A stretch of 28,799 nt of DNA, from positions 1 through 28,799 of the IMG/VR virus record IMGVR_UViG_3300033153_003077. The stretch is one strand, 5' to 3'. Made by a program: the position numbers and the translations under genes. The DNA is from a virus. Numbering within the stretch: the first letter of the stretch is position 1; each line of letters starts with the position of its first letter. Shown piece after piece: positions 15,328 to 22,425 of this stretch. The notes under the pieces were generated by a model that saw nothing but the letters and a program-made list of their open reading frames with translations, did no database searches and was not told where the DNA came from.

Positions 15328-17361
15328 TCAACCATTTACTGTACGCTCCGGTGCAACGGAGGGAGTGGCCTTGCGAGGATCAGTCGCATTACCACCTGTA
15401 GTTCTTAATAATTTAATTTCTCTTAACAGCTTGACTGTTTCAGCTCGTTTTTTTCCGGCATCAGCCCTGTAATTCTCAGCTTGCGCTTCGTTTTCAGCTA
15501 TGTTTGCTTGTTTTTCAGCGGCCTCTGCATTGAGCTTCTGTATCTCAGCAGTCTCTCTAGCAATCTCCAACTGTCTGGCCTCTTCAGCCTGTTGTGCCTG
15601 TTGAGCTTCTGCTTCAGCTTGTTTATCTTCGTCTTCGATGTAACCGAGTTGCTTGTTTATTGCCTTCATAGCAAATTCTTTCTTAGGCAAATCAGACGAT
15701 TCAATCCACAGTGGCAACAGTGAACTTTTCATTTCATCAGGCAATTCTGCCATGATAGAAGTGAGCCGCTGGTGAGTATGTTGTTTGTATCCAGCAGACG
15801 TGTGAACTTCTTGCAATGCGACACTTGCCCTGAGAGTTGACAGTCTATTGTCAACACCATCGTTTAGGTGTACGTCCCGCTGCTGTTGACCAATACTCTT
15901 TGGAACTTTAATTGTTTTAGTAGATGTACCAATGTTCTCAACAATGTGAGCAAACGCAAGTTCACCAACCATTTTACGAGACAACTGATAATGAGCGTTT
16001 AACCGTCCAAGTGTTTGTGCGCCAAGCTCTGCAATACTTTCAACTGCTATGCCTGACTGCTTTCCTTCTGTTTGGCCTTGGAATGTCTGATAGATACCGG
16101 AAGCCATGTTAATCTCTTCCTTGGCACGTTTACAGATACCCTCAAGTGCTGCAAGTTGTTCCCACTCACGCATTACTTGGAATCTACTGCCACGCTTCAG
16201 GTTTATAACACCATCAGCACGGGATGATTCATGCACAACTTGGTCGTCAGTCATACCCATTGTTGCATCTTCGTCTTTCTCAATCCTACGAGAACGAAGT
16301 ATGTGCTGGATCTCAACTGCGGCACGGTTGTATTCTTCCTGTGGACTCATCATCCTGCGAAGTAAACCCTGCGGAGTGTTCGTTCCATCTTCACGTACAC
16401 CAAAGAACGGTACATACGGGAATTGATTGTGAGGTGAACGACTCTTTCCGTCAAATATACAGTTAGCACCAATGAACCATGCTTCCTTTACTATATTGAT
16501 CGGAACATCGGTGTGTAACTGTGCCATTCCAGAAACTAGCATTTCAATATGAATTGGATTGCTCTCGATAAACTCAACAATCAAGCCGTCGGGAGAAATC
16601 AGGAGCGGTCTACGCTCAACGACTTTGTAATACGTTTCATAAATAGCAATGCGCTTCCGTTCGGAGATGCCTTCCATCACCTCTTCAATCACGCCAGTGT
16701 ATTTATCTAATTCTGTAAACCAATCAGACTGAACAGCCGAAGGATTAATATCTATCGTGCGCCAATCTGACCATGTAAAATCAATAAGCTCTTTGTGACA
16801 CGGGAACAATGCTTGCGCCTCGTCCTTGTCAAAAAACTTACGTCTTGCTATCCATCTGCAATCTGTTTTCAACGTGCCTGATCGTGACCGCATATCCCAA
16901 AACATCTCATCACGGTGTACGTTTTCAATCAGCAGTTTTGATGGTTCAAGTATATTTGGATTGTCAGCTACATGAACCCAGCCGACACCAACGCCAGCCT
17001 GAGAAGAATAAGCGTCAGAGCAAGCACTGTTTGCATCAGCAAGACGCATCTCGTCGTTAAACTCATGATTTATACCTTCAACCATAAGTTCTTGAGACTC
17101 GTCAGAACTGTTAAGCATCCAATCTACTCTGTGCTTCGCTTCGTATCCTGTGACAGCATCCATGGCCGGAGCCATGAGGTTTACCATCATCTCTTCAGGC
17201 ATACCAAGCTTCTTAAAGTGTGCTAACTGTGCTTTCGTCCACTGGTGGGAGTCTTCCCACGCTTTCTCTTTTGCCGCCCTACCTCTCCAATCTGGTTCGT
17301 TTCCGATATCGGAGAATAGGTTTGTCAGCAACTCAGGTGTTGGTATGGTTTTTCCGGCCAT
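15328..17361 (-). CDS. Portal protein, P22 type
   Basis: A 677-aa ORF, close to the 725 aa of P22 portal. Recognisable parts: KLGMPEEMMVNLMAPAMDAV near residues 52-71, SSQAGVGVGWVHVADNP near 118, DEMFWDMRSRSGTLKTDCRW near 150 (the dodecamer core of P22-type portals), FPYVPFFGVREDGTNTPQGL and RRMMSPQEEYNRAAVEIQHI near 310-350, and NMASGIYQTFQGQTEGKQSG near 420. The C-terminal ~70 residues are a long Ala/Glu/Gln coiled helix (QQAEEARQLEIARETAEIQK), matching the portal barrel. The start overlaps the previous stop (TAATG). It forms the ring at the packaging vertex and is the docking site for terminase. Confidence 0.9.
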   Translation of the reverse strand: MAGKTIPTPELLTNLFSDIGNEPDWRGRAAKEKAWEDSHQWTKAQLAHFKKLGMPEEMMVNLMAPAMDAVTGYEAKHRVDWMLNSSDESQELMVEGINHEFNDEMRLADANSACSDAYSSQAGVGVGWVHVADNPNILEPSKLLIENVHRDEMFWDMRSRSGTLKTDCRWIARRKFFDKDEAQALFPCHKELIDFTWSDWRTIDINPSAVQSDWFTELDKYTGVIEEVMEGISERKRIAIYETYYKVVERRPLLISPDGLIVEFIESNPIHIEMLVSGMAQLHTDVPINIVKEAWFIGANCIFDGKSRSPHNQFPYVPFFGVREDGTNTPQGLLRRMMSPQEEYNRAAVEIQHILRSRRIEKDEDATMGMTDDQVVHESSRADGVINLKRGSRFQVMREWEQLAALEGICKRAKEEINMASGIYQTFQGQTEGKQSGIAVESIAELGAQTLGRLNAHYQLSRKMVGELAFAHIVENIGTSTKTIKVPKSIGQQQRDVHLNDGVDNRLSTLRASVALQEVHTSAGYKQHTHQRLTSIMAELPDEMKSSLLPLWIESSDLPKKEFAMKAINKQLGYIEDEDKQAEAEAQQAQQAEEARQLEIARETAEIQKLNAEAAEKQANIAENEAQAENYRADAGKKRAETVKLLREIKLLRTTGGNATDPRKATPSVAPERTVNG

Positions 17362-17684
17362 TAACAGAGCTTCCAGTTTCCTTCCAACTTCTTGAGCGTC
17401 ACGCCTGACATGATCTTAACATCACCAAAGACCTTGCCGTCTACCTTACAACGAATCAGAACAGCTTTAGGCATCTGATAACCTGTTGCAATATTACACG
17501 CTTCGATGGTTGTATCTTTGTCTGATTGATCATCGACCTTGTGCCATGGAGATTCTGGCTCTGATGGTGTGAGAAGCGTTGTCTGCTTTGGCGCAGGCAC
17601 TTTCCCTTCGCCTTTCAAATTAGCAAGTTCTCCTTCTGCTCCTTTTGCATCGTCCTTCACTACTGGGTTTTTACGTGGTGCCAT
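17361..17684 (-). CDS. Unknown small protein upstream of portal
   Basis: A 107-aa ORF with AAGGGAG before the ATG; it is the first gene after the intrinsic terminator at 17701-17742 and overlaps the portal start by one base. The N-terminal half is charged and Pro-rich (MAPRKNPVVKDDAKGAEGEL, EGKVPAPKQTTLLTPSEPES), probably disordered. The C-terminal half (MPKAVLIRCKVDGKVFGDVK, SGVTLKKLEGNWKLC) looks like a small beta fold. Short proteins of this type often precede portal genes in related phages; I do not recognise a function. Confidence 0.75.
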   Translation of the reverse strand: MAPRKNPVVKDDAKGAEGELANLKGEGKVPAPKQTTLLTPSEPESPWHKVDDQSDKDTTIEACNIATGYQMPKAVLIRCKVDGKVFGDVKIMSGVTLKKLEGNWKLC

Positions 17685-17700
17685 TATTGTTAACTCCCTT

Positions 17701-17742
17701 AAAATAAAAAAGCCCGTAGATGCACATTGGCATCTACGGGCT
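17701..17742 (-). terminator. Rho-independent terminator
   Basis: On the minus strand a perfect 13-bp GC-containing stem (AGCCCGTAGATGC / GCATCTACGGGCT, loop of 6) is followed at once by TTTTTTATTTT. This is a textbook intrinsic terminator, separating the packaging/early block from the head gene block. The ribosome site of the 17684 gene comes immediately after the T-tract, so head gene transcription must come from readthrough, antitermination or a promoter I could not identify. Confidence 0.9.
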
Positions 17743-17803
17743 GATTACGTTCCCTTGTCGGGGGTAATTGGAATCCGGTTTGTTTACTGCTTATATGTTG
17801 ATA

Positions 17804-17992
17804 CTACAATTGAACGTTACTGACTGTTTCTTGCTCAAATAGTTCTAATGACCTGAAGCCTCCTTGGTTCATGCTTATCTTGATGAACACTGGCTTACTG
17901 TTGCTCTCAAACACCTTTCCTTCAAGTATTTTACCTATCTCTTCTAGTGTAGAACCTAGCTTTGATATCTGTTTTTCATTTAATTTTCCCAT
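17804..17992 (-). CDS. Unknown small protein
   Basis: A 62-aa protein using the ATG at 17992 (MGKLNEKQISKLGSTLEEIG). A longer form from a TTG at 18022 is possible, but the ATG has AAGG about 10 bases upstream and the extra residues look unnatural. It has an N-terminal amphipathic helix and a short beta segment (KPVFIKISMNQGGFRSLELF). It is the last gene before the terminator. No family is recognised. Confidence 0.6.
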   Translation of the reverse strand: MGKLNEKQISKLGSTLEEIGKILEGKVFESNSKPVFIKISMNQGGFRSLELFEQETVSNVQL

Positions 17993-18033
17993 TGGTAGTA
18001 GCCTTACACAAGAAAGGCTCAAGTGTCAATATC

Positions 18034-18189
18034 TTATTTACTAACACAAAACACCATAGAATCACTACCTGCAATGTGTTGCTCAACTTCAAAGGCCACC
18101 GCATTGCACTCTTCTATCGTTTGATAAACTTCCATCATCTCGATATCAGGTGATGTTGATAACAAAATTGCAAACATTAATGCGTACAT
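18034..18189 (-). CDS. Small Cys-containing protein with hydrophobic N terminus (DUF1482-like)
   Basis: A 51-aa ORF, MYALMFAILLSTSP.. to ..SMVFCVSK, with AAAGGA seven bases before the ATG. It has a short hydrophobic N-terminal segment, then MEVYQTIEECNAVAFEV and a C-terminal FCV. This pattern (hydrophobic start, Y.T..EC..A, FCV/FCI at the end) is shared by small phage proteins of the DUF1482-like type, thought to be exported or membrane anchored with a single disulfide between the two Cys. Its role is unknown. Confidence 0.6.
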   Translation of the reverse strand: MYALMFAILLSTSPDIEMMEVYQTIEECNAVAFEVEQHIAGSDSMVFCVSK

Positions 18190-18208
18190 TTTTTTCCTTT
18201 TCTTTTTT

Positions 18209-18240
18209 ACGGCATTTAGAACGATCGTTATAGATGCCGT
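18209..18240. repeat. Imperfect 32-base palindrome
   Basis: Outer arms ACGGCAT / ATGCCGT match perfectly, with two single mismatches inward, TA/TA pairs, and a perfect 10-base palindrome (AACGATCGTT) at the centre, 18220-18229. It lies in the spacer between the 18254 and 18189 genes. On the minus-strand transcript it is followed by A-rich sequence, so it is not a terminator. It could be a protein-binding site or a structured 5' leader of the small 18189 gene. Confidence 0.6.
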
Positions 18241-18253
18241 GTAACGTATCCCC

Positions 18254-18793
18254 TCAATACGCTGAGTTTTCCCGACCCATGTAAACGTCCGGTTTTGTGT
18301 ACTCCTCCATATATGCTATCACATATCCAAGCGCAGCAACAGCAGGAAACTCTGTTATCTTCAACTTGCTGGTGAAGGTGGGTAGACTTTGCAACTCCGC
18401 AGGGAGCATTGAATCACCAAAGAAGTGAAGCGTTTTATTGCCTGACATTACAGTATCAAGGATCAACTCCACGCTGACCTGCAAGTAATCATTCGATTCA
18501 AGCGGCTCATCGATGAACGCTAATCGATGTGCTCCAGCTTCGAACTGCTTCTTGTTGAAGATATCCACATAGTTTTCAGACCCTGGGACATGAACAGAGT
18601 GCCATCGCTTTAACTCAAATCGCTGTTGTAGCTTCACAGCGTCACGTAGCAGATCCCCGAAATTCCCCCTTGATGATTCTGCGAGGATGAATCTGTTTAG
18701 TTCACCGTTGAATACTCTTGACTCACCGATCACGACGAGGAACCCTTCACGTTCACCGCACCAGCCGAGGCCAGCGGAGACTCTGTCGAACAT
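18254..18793 (-). CDS. Unknown protein following terminase; start disrupted by duplication
   Basis: A 179-aa ORF from ATG 18793: MFDRVSAGLGWCGEREGFLV, VIGESRVFNGELNRFILAES, LEIDE-type alternation and PAVAALGYVIAYMEEY near the end. It resembles an uncharacterised phage family encoded just after the large terminase; the alternating strands could be an RNase H-like fold, but I see no clear catalytic set. The ATG at 18793 lacks a good ribosome site. If one copy of the adjacent 16-bp repeat is removed, the frame extends to ATG 18869 (MIKISNKYQGKQYYHAERKV), which overlaps the terminase stop as ATGA. That was probably the original start. Confidence 0.65.
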   Translation of the reverse strand: MFDRVSAGLGWCGEREGFLVVIGESRVFNGELNRFILAESSRGNFGDLLRDAVKLQQRFELKRWHSVHVPGSENYVDIFNKKQFEAGAHRLAFIDEPLESNDYLQVSVELILDTVMSGNKTLHFFGDSMLPAELQSLPTFTSKLKITEFPAVAALGYVIAYMEEYTKPDVYMGRENSAY

Positions 18794-18795
18794 TA

Positions 18796-18827
18796 CCTTG
18801 CGTTCAGCGTGCCTTGCGTTCAGCGTG
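18796..18827. repeat. 16-bp perfect tandem duplication
   Basis: CCTTGCGTTCAGCGTG occurs twice head to tail (18796-18811 and 18812-18827). Because 16 is not a multiple of three, it separates the probable ATG at 18869 from the rest of its gene: the reading frame from 18869 now ends after 21 codons at 18804. Confidence 0.9.
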
Positions 18828-18865
18828 GTAGTATTGTTTGCCTTGGTACTTGTTTGATATTTTAA

Positions 18866-19806
18866 TCATGATAAATCCATGCCACTAAAGGCCCCCTCTG
18901 TGTAGAAAGTAAGTTTAAGCGCATCAAACCTGTCAGGTGATCGTCGCAATAGATCCTTGATTACTGATTTTTTAGACACCCTCAGCTTACCGTCGTCACC
19001 AATCTGATAAGTATAAGCCGCAAGCTCTTCAAGAAGATACTCGTCAGGGGGGATCATTGCCGTGCCACCACTAAGCCACAGCCTGACTGACCATGCAAGC
19101 TGATCATTTAATAGCCCGAACTCTGCAAACTCGCTCTTCTCTGTTGCTGAACTTGCCACCATGACTTTGATTGCTGGTAAGTGGTGACGTTGTAGATGTG
19201 GTGCCACTCCTGCGCCAAGTCCAGTACCGTCAACCAGAACACGAGAGATTTCTTTCCCTTCACAATTGTCAACTATCTTCTGCTCAGTCTCCGGCAGTTC
19301 ACACTGATCCCAAGACACCAATGGGAACACAAACCCACCATACCTGAAGCATAACACCGTCGAGTCGTTCCCCATTTCTGCTATGTCAGCTCCTATATTT
19401 GCCTTTACGAACTCCGGTGCTACTTCACCATGATGGGCAACATACTGATCATAGCGTGTACGAGCAGCGTCAATCCACTCCTGATTGATCAACGAATTCG
19501 TACCAGCGGCAGGATACTCACCGAGAACTACAGTGGAGAACTGTGGCTCTACTATCTTATATGTCCCTTCAACCAATCCTGTGAGTGTTTTCCCTTGCTG
19601 GTCTGTACACTCCACGCCAGCAAGGTACTCTGGGAGCTCAAATGTACCAGACCCTGCGGTTTCACCATCCTGTAGAGGTCTGCACCACTGATTGATCCTG
19701 AGTAACGTTGTGTTTCTGGTCACGGCACCTGGGGTGATATCGTCACGGCCAGTGACAACTTGAATATGATTAAATGCTGACAGGTTAACTATGGTTATAT
19801 ATTGCA
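18866..19806 (-). CDS. terL: Large terminase subunit, C-terminal (nuclease) part
   Basis: An open frame carrying the nuclease half of the large terminase: TIVNLSAFNHIQVVTGRDDI, PGAVTRNTTLLRINQWCRPL, a first acidic motif in NIGADIAEMGNDSTVLCFRYGG, a second in SRVLVDGTGLGAGVAPHL, and a third in RRSPDRFDALKLTFYTEG. These Asp residues fit the RNase H-like nuclease that cuts concatemers into unit genomes. Recognisable sequence starts near 19806, where it is in the +1 frame relative to the ATPase half (20387-19785). About 15 residues expected between the halves appear to be missing, so this is not a simple one-base shift. No independent ribosome site is apparent. Confidence 0.85.
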
Positions 19807-20387
19807 CAAATCCTTGACGCATCATCACTAGCACATGTCTCAGCACCAGCAAATACTTCATCAGGACAGGCGGAAGCCTCATCAAAAATGAATAAGATAC
19901 CGTTCTTATGATGTTTCCCGCTGAATTTTCCGATCCTCTGCTCTTTAGTACCCGATGATGGGATTGAAACCCCAGTGAGAAAATGATCAGGAGTACGTTG
20001 TATATGCATTGACCTCTGGTTCATCATCTCGAAAATTTCAGGGTGCTTACCAACAATCGTGAATATCTCACCGAATAGGATATTAGTGAGATTAGACAAG
20101 GGAGGGGCTGCTGCGAGATACACCTGTCCTCGTCTACATAAGAAAAACCAGATAGCCAACCTTGCGGCAGAAAACGACTTACCCAGCGCATTGCCTGACT
20201 TCCCAAGAGTGACAGCGTTGTTGGCAACAGACATCATAAGGGTTTTTGTGTCCTCGGTTAAATACTTCTCACCTAAGATGTCCTCACAGAAGCCTGTCGG
20301 GTCGTGAAAGTATTTCGAGTAGTCACTGGATGATTCACCGAGCAACTCACCGAGGTTAACATCCATCCTGTCGAACAACTCAATCAT
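19785..20387 (-). CDS. terL: Large terminase subunit, N-terminal (ATPase) part
   Basis: A 200-aa ORF starting by ATGA overlap with the small terminase gene. It holds the packaging ATPase: Walker A-like SGNALGKSFSAARL near residue 64, an adenine-binding AAAPPLSNLTNILFGEIF segment near 92-110, and Walker B ILFIFDEASACPDEV near 164-178 with catalytic Glu 170. It then reads ASRICAIYNHS and stops; after ICAIYN a normal family member would have about 15 more residues and then the segment seen in the +1 frame (TIVNLSAFNH). The gene thus looks broken by an internal deletion. If truly split, packaging would fail unless the two halves work together. Confidence 0.88.
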   Translation of the reverse strand: MIELFDRMDVNLGELLGESSSDYSKYFHDPTGFCEDILGEKYLTEDTKTLMMSVANNAVTLGKSGNALGKSFSAARLAIWFFLCRRGQVYLAAAPPLSNLTNILFGEIFTIVGKHPEIFEMMNQRSMHIQRTPDHFLTGVSIPSSGTKEQRIGKFSGKHHKNGILFIFDEASACPDEVFAGAETCASDDASRICAIYNHS

Positions 20388-20860
20388 AAATCAAACCTCT
20401 GTCCCGCCATGGCAGACTTCTTGTTAAGCTTACGCCTGAACTCATGTACAAGATCACTATCAACTTCCTCCATGACTTCCACTACCGCTTCCATAAAAAC
20501 TTCGACTCGCTGGATGTTATATAGCTTCTCGCACAGGTCAACGTAGAATTTCAGTTGTTTTAATATCTGTTCGTTTAATGTGTATATTTCTTCTGGGTCT
20601 GTTGTCTCGTCCCACATAGTCGTGAGCCTTGCGTTTAGCTTCTCGACTTGCGCCTTTGGGTTAATACCATTCAGCAATACCTTGTTGGCTGCGTCAGTGA
20701 GTATAGCACCGTTAGTAGCCCCTTGTGCTATTTCTTTCTTTCTATTAATGACAGTACCCTGAGATATACCAAGCTCATCCGAAATATATTTAGTAGTCCT
20801 GCCAGAATCCAGCATATCCACGATTGCCGACCTCTGTTGCGCCCTTGCCACCTTATCCAT
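20384..20860 (-). CDS. terS: Probable small terminase subunit
   Basis: A 158-aa ORF with GGAGGA upstream and an ATGA overlap with the large terminase gene. The N terminus is a helix-turn-helix (RSAIVDMLDSGRTTKYISDE, LGISQGTVINRKKEI), followed by long helices (EEIYTLNEQILKQLKFYVDL, VEVFMEAVVEVMEEVDSDLV) and a basic C terminus. An N-terminal HTH plus a helical oligomerisation region next to the large subunit fits a small terminase, which recognises the packaging site. Small terminases vary a lot in sequence, so the call relies mainly on layout and position. Confidence 0.7.
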   Translation of the reverse strand: MDKVARAQQRSAIVDMLDSGRTTKYISDELGISQGTVINRKKEIAQGATNGAILTDAANKVLLNGINPKAQVEKLNARLTTMWDETTDPEEIYTLNEQILKQLKFYVDLCEKLYNIQRVEVFMEAVVEVMEEVDSDLVHEFRRKLNKKSAMAGQRFDL

Positions 20861-20899
20861 TCATGTTCCTCCTACTATCTACTGTTTGCTCAAAATAGC

Positions 20900-21142
20900 T
20901 CAATTATGCTGATATTCCCTAGCCATTTTTATCAAAACACACATAGTTTCGACAATCTCGCCCAGCACTTCGCTTGTCACATGTCCTTTTCCACGATCTA
21001 TTGCTTTCGTTAGCGCCCGTTCATGTACGAACAGATGCCCACTGGCGGCATAAGCGTCGCTGTACTTTTCTTTGTTGTCTATTAGCTGATTTAGCACCAT
21101 GTCTATTAGAGCCTTGTCTGTTATTGGCGGTTTTATTTTCAT
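20900..21142 (-). CDS. Unknown small helical protein
   Basis: An 80-aa ORF (MKIKPPITDKALIDMVLNQL to VLIKMAREYQHN). Predicted mostly alpha-helical and moderately charged; no Cys pairs or membrane segment. It lies between the terminase genes and the 21343 gene with short gaps. I do not recognise the family. Neighbouring small genes suggest an early or middle phage function. Confidence 0.65.
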   Translation of the reverse strand: MKIKPPITDKALIDMVLNQLIDNKEKYSDAYAASGHLFVHERALTKAIDRGKGHVTSEVLGEIVETMCVLIKMAREYQHN

Positions 21143-21151
21143 TTCTTGTCC

Positions 21152-21343
21152 TTAAAACAAATCAATCCGCTCATGAAGCAATCCACTGTATGCCATCATT
21201 GCGTTTAGCTGTTCTGCCAGCAGTTTTCTTTCGTAGCTAGAAACAACAGACGACGAAGTGCTATACAAGAAATCGAAAAGACTAACGATCTTTTCATCAA
21301 GTTTTAATTTCTCTTCAAGTACTCTTTCTTGATACTTTTCCAT
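21152..21343 (-). CDS. Small helical protein resembling the crAss001_48-related family
   Basis: A 63-aa protein from ATG 21343, chosen because a strong GGAGGA lies 6-7 bases upstream; a longer form from 21382 lacks support. The sequence MEKYQERVLEEKLKLDEKIV at the start, LLAEQLNAMMAYSGLLHERI near the end and a final DLF match the pattern of a widespread family of ~60-80 aa phage proteins labelled crAss001_48-related (YQ.RV..EK..LD.K ... Q...M..Y...L..RI). They are helical hairpins of unknown function. The assignment is by remembered pattern, not a search. Confidence 0.65.
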   Translation of the reverse strand: MEKYQERVLEEKLKLDEKIVSLFDFLYSTSSSVVSSYERKLLAEQLNAMMAYSGLLHERIDLF

Positions 21344-21512
21344 TTTGTTCCTCCGTAATAAATTGCACAACCAGCGCAACAACGCCGGGGATCGGACGAG
21401 TGTTATAAAGATAATGCTCTACTGTCCCGACTGGCGTGTTTAGTAGTTTTGCAAAGTTTGGGATAGTTAAGTTTAGTTTTTTTCTAATGTTTTGTAATTC
21501 CTGGCCAGTCAT
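21315..21512 (-). CDS. Small HTH (Cro/C1-type) DNA-binding protein
   Basis: A 65-aa ORF starting by ATGA overlap with the 21691 gene. MTGQELQNIRKKLNLTIPNF, AKLLNTPVGTVEHYLYNTRP fits an XRE/Cro helix-turn-helix: helix 1 (QELQNIRKKL), the turn, helix 3 (PVGTVEHYLYNTRPIP). Nothing follows but a short C-terminal helix. The stop lies just inside the next gene. Small stand-alone HTH proteins in early phage clusters often act as transcription regulators; whether this one represses or activates is not visible. Confidence 0.75.
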   Translation of the reverse strand: MTGQELQNIRKKLNLTIPNFAKLLNTPVGTVEHYLYNTRPIPGVVALVVQFITEEQNGKVSRKST

Positions 21513-21691
21513 ATCTCCCCCACCGAATAATACCTACGCCTCACCATCCACCTATCTGCCTCTGACATAGTCATCAGCTTCCTGTACCATGCTAACTGGT
21601 CATTTGGTGTTTGTGTTGGCACTATTGTCATTACTCCGTTGTACCAGACTGTCGTGGTTTTATTATCTTTGTTTATTTGTGTTGTTAACAT
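21509..21691 (-). CDS. Unknown small protein
   Basis: A 60-aa ORF overlapping both neighbours (7 bases with the 21894 gene, ATGA with the HTH gene). MLTTQINKDNKTTTVWYNGV begins with a beta hairpin-like part; the rest (NDQLAWYRKLMTMSEADRWM, VRRRYYSVGEI) is helical and Arg/Tyr-rich. The tight overlaps argue that it is translated with its neighbours. No family is recognised. Confidence 0.6.
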   Translation of the reverse strand: MLTTQINKDNKTTTVWYNGVMTIVPTQTPNDQLAWYRKLMTMSEADRWMVRRRYYSVGEI

Positions 21692-21894
21692 GATAACAAC
21701 GCTCTCCCGCAGTAATACTTAAACTGGTCTGTAGTCACACCGTAGAACTTCGCTCCCGCATCAGGATCATGTAATAAACACAGTGAAACGTAATTATTAT
21801 AGTCAGCAGGATTATCGCATTCTTCACGTATATCCTGTTTGATGTTATGAATTACCTGTGATCCTTTACCAATTGTTATGTAGTTTCGTTTCAT
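21685..21894 (-). CDS. Unknown small protein, start inside a tandem duplication
   Basis: A 69-aa ORF from ATG 21894: MKRNYITIGKGSQVIHNIKQ, then DIREECDNPADYNNYVSLCL and a Cys-containing end (YYCGRALLSC). The ATG lies in the second copy of a 28-bp tandem duplication. The good ribosome site (GTGGAGAG) is in front of the first copy's ATG at 21922, so the present gene is displaced 28 bases from it. The original gene probably began at the first copy. Function unknown. Confidence 0.65.
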   Translation of the reverse strand: MKRNYITIGKGSQVIHNIKQDIREECDNPADYNNYVSLCLLHDPDAGAKFYGVTTDQFKYYCGRALLSC

Positions 21895-21921
21895 TACCAA
21901 TTGTTATGTAGTTTCGTTTCA
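21866..21921. repeat. 28-bp perfect tandem duplication
   Basis: Two identical head-to-tail 28-bp copies (21866-21893 and 21894-21921) beginning TTACCAATTG and ending TTTCGTTTCA on the plus strand. They cover the start codon and first nine codons of the 21894 gene. Since 28 is not a multiple of three, the first copy's frame now yields an 18-codon peptide (ATG 21922 to TAA at 21866-21868) that ends after the second ATG. Confidence 0.9.
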
Positions 21922-22030
21922 TCGTCTCTCCACTTGGGGCTAATTCCCTGCTGCCTGAAACTAAACATACCCCATTGGGGGAGTGGAGTCAAGGGTTGAT
22001 TTAAAATAATCACATGTCTGGTACATCAAC

Positions 22031-22360
22031 TCATGTCCGTAATGGGCATTGGGACACCACCAGCTTGTCAGTAATCTTTTTAAATACCCATTCGTATTTT
22101 TCTTCTGCTTTAGTTTTACGCAGGCACCAGTTAATTTTTCCACCTTGGTTGGAACCGAATGCTTCTTGCTCTGCATAGTATTTACACTTGGTGCATATTC
22201 CGCTTGTTGATAGTTGATCGCTGTCTGATATGGTGGTTGTTTTTTGTTCTGGTTCTGATGGTTTTGGTTGTGGTGGTTTTGGTGGTGCTGATTGTTTTTT
22301 TGATGCTTGTCCAAAAAGTGCTCTGTCGAGCGTCAGTTTTTTGTATTTTTGAGTTGTCAT
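22031..22360 (-). CDS. Small putative zinc-binding protein
   Basis: A 109-aa ORF with AGAGG before the ATG. The N-terminal half is Pro/Lys/Ser/Thr-rich (ASKKQSAPPKPPQPKPSEPE), probably disordered. The C-terminal half carries a likely zinc site: ICTKCKYY near residue 55, INWCLRK near 75 and SQCPLRT at the end, giving C-x2-C...C...C. Small phage proteins with this layout are common and uncharacterised. A competing 117-aa frame (22314-21961) is Asn/His/Gln-rich and looks like a shadow. The gap from 22030 to 21923 holds nothing I can support. Confidence 0.7.
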   Translation of the reverse strand: MTTQKYKKLTLDRALFGQASKKQSAPPKPPQPKPSEPEQKTTTISDSDQLSTSGICTKCKYYAEQEAFGSNQGGKINWCLRKTKAEEKYEWVFKKITDKLVVSQCPLRT

Positions 22361-22416
22361 GATTGCCTCTTTTTTTCTCTCATAAAAAGGATGCTAATGG
22401 CTTCTTCCTTTAACAT
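22357..22416 (-). CDS. Possible 19-aa leader peptide
   Basis: ATG at 22416 with AAGAGG 4-5 bases upstream, then MLKEEAISILFMREKKRQS and a stop overlapping the next ATG as ATGA. The good ribosome site and exact coupling to the 22360 gene are in its favour; its length makes chance likely. It may only serve to couple translation. Confidence 0.3.
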   Translation of the reverse strand: MLKEEAISILFMREKKRQS

Positions 22417-22425
22417 TTTGCCTCT

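Noticed and set aside
17804-18022. Longer form of the small gene before the terminator, from TTG 18022
   Set aside because: The first ten residues look unnatural and an ATG with a ribosome site lies at 17992.
21961-22314. 117-aa minus-strand ORF overlapping the zinc-site gene
   Set aside because: It is Asn/His/Gln-rich from frame-shifted Pro/Lys codons, and the 22360 frame has the better ribosome site and a C-x2-C...C...C pattern. A frameshifted C-terminal extension from this frame was considered but the 22360 ORF already ends naturally.
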